Shown here piece after piece: positions 22,105 to 24,503 of a stretch of DNA of 24,503 bases; within the stretch, counting starts at the first letter, position 1, and every line of letters starts with the position of its first letter. Source of the stretch: JAPLGE01 sp964355545. Its GTDB lineage: Bacteria > Bipolaricaulota > Bipolaricaulia > UBA7950 > UBA9294. The notes under the pieces are model-generated. The model was not told where the DNA came from. It worked only from the letters and a program-made list of their open reading frames with translations, and searched no databases. The position numbers and the translations under genes are program-made. Location: positions 1 through 24,503 of the forward strand of contig CAYHEK010000014.1 in NCBI GenBank assembly GCA_964355545.1. The letters run 5' to 3'.

Positions 22105-22797
22105 TCAGTGAATCCCAAGGACCGCCCGCCAACTCGGCCCGATCAACCCCTCCCAGATCCCGCTCGTGAGGTTGAGGAGACCGCTCACCCCTCCCAGGAG
22201 GATCAGACCAAGGAGGATGAGGAACCCGTACTGCTCCAGAACGAGCATGAACCTCCTCCCTCCCGGTGGGAGGAGGTAGGCGAGGACACGCGACCCGTCG
22301 AGCGGCGGGATGGGGATGAGGTTAAAGATCGCGAGGATCACGTTGATGATGACGAAGAACCCAAGGAAATAGAACCCAGCCTGCGCCAGATAGGTGAGGA
22401 AGGTCCCATCGTCGAAGAACGAGATCGGGATCGCCGCGAGAGCGAGCCGGCCGATCCCCGCCGCGGCGAGGGCGAGGGTGAGATTCGCGAGCGGACCGGC
22501 GAGGGCGACGAACAACATCCCGCGGAAGGGGTTGCGAAAGTAGCTTGGGTTGATGGGAACGGGCTTCGCCCACCCGAAGACGAACGGCGAGCGAAGGAGG
22601 ACGAGGGCGAGGGGCAGGATCACGGTCCCGATCGGGTCAATGTGCGCGAGGGGGTTCAGGGTCAGGCGGCCGCGGGAGCGCGGGGTCGGGTCCCCGAGGC
22701 GCGCGGCGACGTAGCCGTGCGCGCACTCGTGGAAGACGATCGCGAGGAGCATGGCGACGAGCGAAAGGACGATCTCAAGGACGGCCCCGACGTTCAG
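22105..22797 (-). CDS. Site-2 protease family membrane metallopeptidase (M50, YwhC-like)
   Basis: Intramembrane zinc protease of the compact M50B type. HExxH is present as HECAH and the third ligand region as FNLIPIPPLDGSRVLAYL. GRLTLNPLAHIDPIGTVILP and GWAKPVPINPSYFRNP are typical of the YwhC subfamily. Five to six hydrophobic segments are visible. The first ATG (22752) would leave only 7 residues before HECAH and remove most of the first membrane helix. The frame is open further upstream and encodes the expected helix (LNVGAVLEIVLSLVA). The best start there is a CTG at 22797 preceded by a purine-rich GGGAGGGGAGGGG, giving 230 residues; this start is inferred. It overlaps the end of rqcH by 23 nt. 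The substrate is unknown. Confidence 0.85.
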   Translation of the reverse strand: MNVGAVLEIVLSLVAMLLAIVFHECAHGYVAARLGDPTPRSRGRLTLNPLAHIDPIGTVILPLALVLLRSPFVFGWAKPVPINPSYFRNPFRGMLFVALAGPLANLTLALAAAGIGRLALAAIPISFFDDGTFLTYLAQAGFYFLGFFVIINVILAIFNLIPIPPLDGSRVLAYLLPPGGRRFMLVLEQYGFLILLGLILLGGVSGLLNLTSGIWEGLIGPSWRAVLGIH

Positions 22798-24400
22798 ACC
22801 CCTCCCCTCCCTCTTCCAAGTCCACGGTGAGTGTATCCTCCCGCGCGACGATTACGAGACCGGCCTTTGCGCCCTTGGGCTTGTGCACGTACTTCACCGG
22901 GGTGACGCTCACCTCGACCTTCTTCTCCCCCTTCGCCCGCGAGAAGCGCGCCGCCAGGCGAGCCGCTCCCTCGACCACCTCATGGGGAATCGCCTCCCGG
23001 CCGCGCTGGCGGACGATCACGTGCGAGCCGGGGAGGCCCTTCGCGTGGAGCCACAGGTCGTCCGGCCGCGCCTCCCGCAAGAGACGATCGTTCTGCGACG
23101 CGTCCTTCCCGACCTCGACGGTATAGTCGAAGATCCGGTACACCCGAGGCGAGGTCGGCGGAGAGGGACGCCGGGACGAGCGGGGCGCGGGGACGAGGGC
23201 GACCGCCTCCTCGCTCGGCTCCCCTCCCTTCTCGAGACGGGCAAGCCCCTCCTGCAGGACGCGCAGCTCCTCCTCGAAGCGTCTCTTGCGGCGCAGGACG
23301 ATCGGCCGGCCGCGACGGAGGCGCTTGGACCGCTCGTACAGTCCTTGCGCGTTCTCAATCGGGCTCTTCCTTGGGTCGAGGACGACTGCGACCTCCTCCC
23401 CGCTCGCCGGGTCGCGCAGGGTCGCCGCGCGCGCCCCGCGGGCGATCTCGCCCCGGTGGAGGAGGACGAGGTCGGCCTGGTGGCGAAGCGTCTCGGCAAA
23501 GTCCGCCTCGCGCAGCCACTCCGAAAGCGCGGCGAGGGTCCGCTCGCGCCGGGCGGCCGCGCGGGAGAGCCCGGAGCGCAGGGTCTCCACCTCCCCGTTC
23601 ACGTACTCCGACTCGTGCCGCTCGCCGTAGGCGCGGTCGAGAGCAAGGGAGAAGCTCGGCATCGGCTCACCCGACGGGAGGAGGGGAAAGAAGGAAGCAA
23701 AGCGCCTCTCCCGGTCGTACTCCGGCCGCGGGGCCCTCACACACCCGTGCACAACGCGCAGGGCTTCCAGGATCCTCTCCTCGAGAGAGCCCGCCGGCAG
23801 GCCTTGCGCCCGGGCGAGGAGCGCGCGGGCCGTCTCCTTCCCCACCCCGTCCACCGCCCGCACGAGGCCGCGGCCGACCTCCAGCCCCTGAACGACTCCG
23901 GCGAGGTCGGCCGCGGTGAGCCCTTCCGGACCGAGCTTCCCTTGACTCGGCAGAGACTGGTAGGGAGAGCCGGGGAGCGCGCGCGGGTCGGTCCGGAGCG
24001 CGCCAACGACCTGCTCATCCCGCACGAGGACGACGTTCCCGCGCACCCCGAGGAGCTCCGCGACAAGAAGGAAGCGCTCCTGGCCCTCCTCACCCCGGCG
24101 CTCGACCTCGATCGTCACGGCGCGCTCCCAGCCTTGCTGAGCCACGGCCACGATCCGCCCGCCGCGCAGGTGCTTCCGCAGGAGCATCACGAACGGGGAG
24201 GGCTTCGCCGGATTGGGGAGGTCGAGCTCCGTCAAGTGGATCGCCGCTTCCCCGGGAGAGACGAGGAGGCGGAGATCCCTCCCCGCGAAGAGGTGGAGGA
24301 CGAACGTCTCCCGCTCGGGCTGGTAGATCGCCCGGATCGAGGCGCCCAGGACGACGCGCTCCCACTCCCAAAGCGAGGCCGCGATCGCCAGTCCGTCCAT
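22775..24400 (-). CDS. rqcH: NFACT-family ribosome quality control protein RqcH
   Basis: RqcH binds stalled 50S-peptidyl-tRNA complexes and recruits tRNA to add C-terminal alanine tails that mark nascent chains for degradation. The 541-residue protein has the NFACT-N domain (DGLAIAASLWEWERVVLGAS, PSPFVMLLRKHLRGGRI), a helix-hairpin-helix-like middle, a charged coiled coil (about 265-400) and the NFACT-R domain with GKDASQND (431-438) and DDLWLHAKGLPGSHVIVR. Older annotation calls the family fibronectin-binding protein. The ATG at 24400 follows GAGGGG closely. It is upstream of and overlapping the site-2 protease gene, and divergent from tRNA-Thr. ClpP, a protease that degrades Ala-tailed chains in Bacillus, is encoded just downstream in a separate unit. 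Confidence 0.92.
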   Translation of the reverse strand: MDGLAIAASLWEWERVVLGASIRAIYQPERETFVLHLFAGRDLRLLVSPGEAAIHLTELDLPNPAKPSPFVMLLRKHLRGGRIVAVAQQGWERAVTIEVERRGEEGQERFLLVAELLGVRGNVVLVRDEQVVGALRTDPRALPGSPYQSLPSQGKLGPEGLTAADLAGVVQGLEVGRGLVRAVDGVGKETARALLARAQGLPAGSLEERILEALRVVHGCVRAPRPEYDRERRFASFFPLLPSGEPMPSFSLALDRAYGERHESEYVNGEVETLRSGLSRAAARRERTLAALSEWLREADFAETLRHQADLVLLHRGEIARGARAATLRDPASGEEVAVVLDPRKSPIENAQGLYERSKRLRRGRPIVLRRKRRFEEELRVLQEGLARLEKGGEPSEEAVALVPAPRSSRRPSPPTSPRVYRIFDYTVEVGKDASQNDRLLREARPDDLWLHAKGLPGSHVIVRQRGREAIPHEVVEGAARLAARFSRAKGEKKVEVSVTPVKYVHKPKGAKAGLVIVAREDTLTVDLEEGGEGSERRGRP

Positions 24401-24411
24401 GTCCCCTCTGG

Positions 24412-24450
24412 TTGATGGATTGAGTCTAGACCGCTATAATCGCGATTATA
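24412..24450. promoter_or_regulatory. Divergent promoter with palindromic shared -10 region (tRNA-Thr and rqcH)
   Basis: Plus strand: TTGATG (24412-24417), 17 bp, TATAAT (24435-24440), predicting a start near 24447, about 5 nt before the tRNA. The sequence TATAATCGCGATTATA (24435-24450) is a perfect 16-bp palindrome, so the minus strand also reads TATAAT (24445-24450). A minus-strand start near 24438 would give rqcH a leader of about 38 nt with GAGGGG. The minus -35 (TACCGA at 24468-24473, inside the tRNA) is poor. Confidence 0.7.
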
Positions 24451-24452
24451 CC

Positions 24453-24503
24453 GCCGGCGTAGCTCAGTCGGTAGAGCTACGGTTTCGTAAACCGTGGGTC
24501 GGA
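24453..24503 (+). tRNA. tRNA-Thr (anticodon CGT), 3' end beyond window
   Basis: The acceptor 5' strand GCCGGCG (24453-24459) is followed by T8-A9. The D stem is GCTC/GAGC with loop AGTCGGTA. The anticodon stem is ACGGT/ACCGT (24479-24483, 24491-24495) around the loop TTCGTAA with anticodon CGT at 24486-24488 (reads ACG, threonine). The variable loop GGGTC and the first three bases of the T stem are present, then the window ends. The TATAAT promoter just upstream supports independent transcription. Confidence 0.92.

Noticed and set aside
22751..24415. Plus-strand frame of 554 codons opposite rqcH
   Set aside because: Antisense shadow; rqcH has full NFACT-N and NFACT-R motifs on the minus strand.
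1..24503. CRISPR arrays, insertion sequences, prophage genes
   Set aside because: I saw no regularly spaced repeats, transposase motifs, terminal inverted repeats or phage structural genes. The frequent CTCCTC/GAGGAG strings are codon-bias effects.

Overview
The window is GC-rich bacterial chromosome packed with housekeeping genes on both strands. A partial type I restriction gene lies at the left edge and a partial tRNA-Thr at the right edge. The organism looks like a diderm outside the well-studied phyla. It has an LPS-export gene (LptF/G-type permease joined to an LptA/LptD-type region), which implies an outer membrane. It also has genes and pairings familiar from Firmicutes and deep-branching lineages (holB-ricT, rqcH, a YwhC-type site-2 protease). 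A Bipolaricaulota/Acetothermia-like or similar candidate lineage is possible, but this is a guess; no marker here fixes the phylum.

Layout. (1) 3-914: C-terminal part of a type I restriction HsdR (+), then about 280 bp without a convincing gene. (2) 1197-2813 (-): acyl-CoA synthetase, divergent from mobB (2989-3501, +), holB (3553-4548, +) and ricT (4545-5360, +). (3) 5350-11198 (-): a compact six-gene run read as GT2 glycosyltransferase, rpiB, rho, LysM/M23 peptidase, murA, hflX. A strong sigma70-like promoter stands in front (TTGACT, 17 bp, TAAAAT). (4) 11377-15200 (-): miaB-dinG, also with a near-consensus promoter. (5) 15320-18454 (+): a 1044-residue fusion of an LptF/G permease to an LptD-like protein with an OstA-type domain and a beta-rich C-terminus. 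(6) 18454-18645 (+): a region that can fold into several hairpins, followed by a 29-residue membrane peptide with a two-cysteine tail. (7) 18653-19123 (-): Nudix hydrolase. (8) 19235-20185 (+): exported beta-rich protein of unknown function. (9) 20169-22006 (-): tig-clpP. (10) 22105-24400 (-): rqcH and a site-2 protease. (11) 24453 to the end: tRNA-Thr(CGT), divergent from rqcH across a perfect 16-bp palindrome that holds a -10 box on each strand.

Themes. Protein quality control is well represented (trigger factor, ClpP, RqcH, site-2 protease, HflX), as is envelope building (MurA, M23 peptidase, Lpt fusion, GT2). Several first genes of transcription units have a -10-like box only 9-12 nt before the start codon and no Shine-Dalgarno sequence, so leaderless or nearly leaderless mRNAs are likely. 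Genes inside operons often carry good Shine-Dalgarno sequences or overlap their neighbour. Convergent genes overlap at their 3' ends and I see no intrinsic terminator with a U-tract.

The most unusual objects are the LptFG-LptD fusion, which has a signal-peptide-like segment at the junction, and the structured RNA plus tiny Cys-tailed membrane peptide directly after it.
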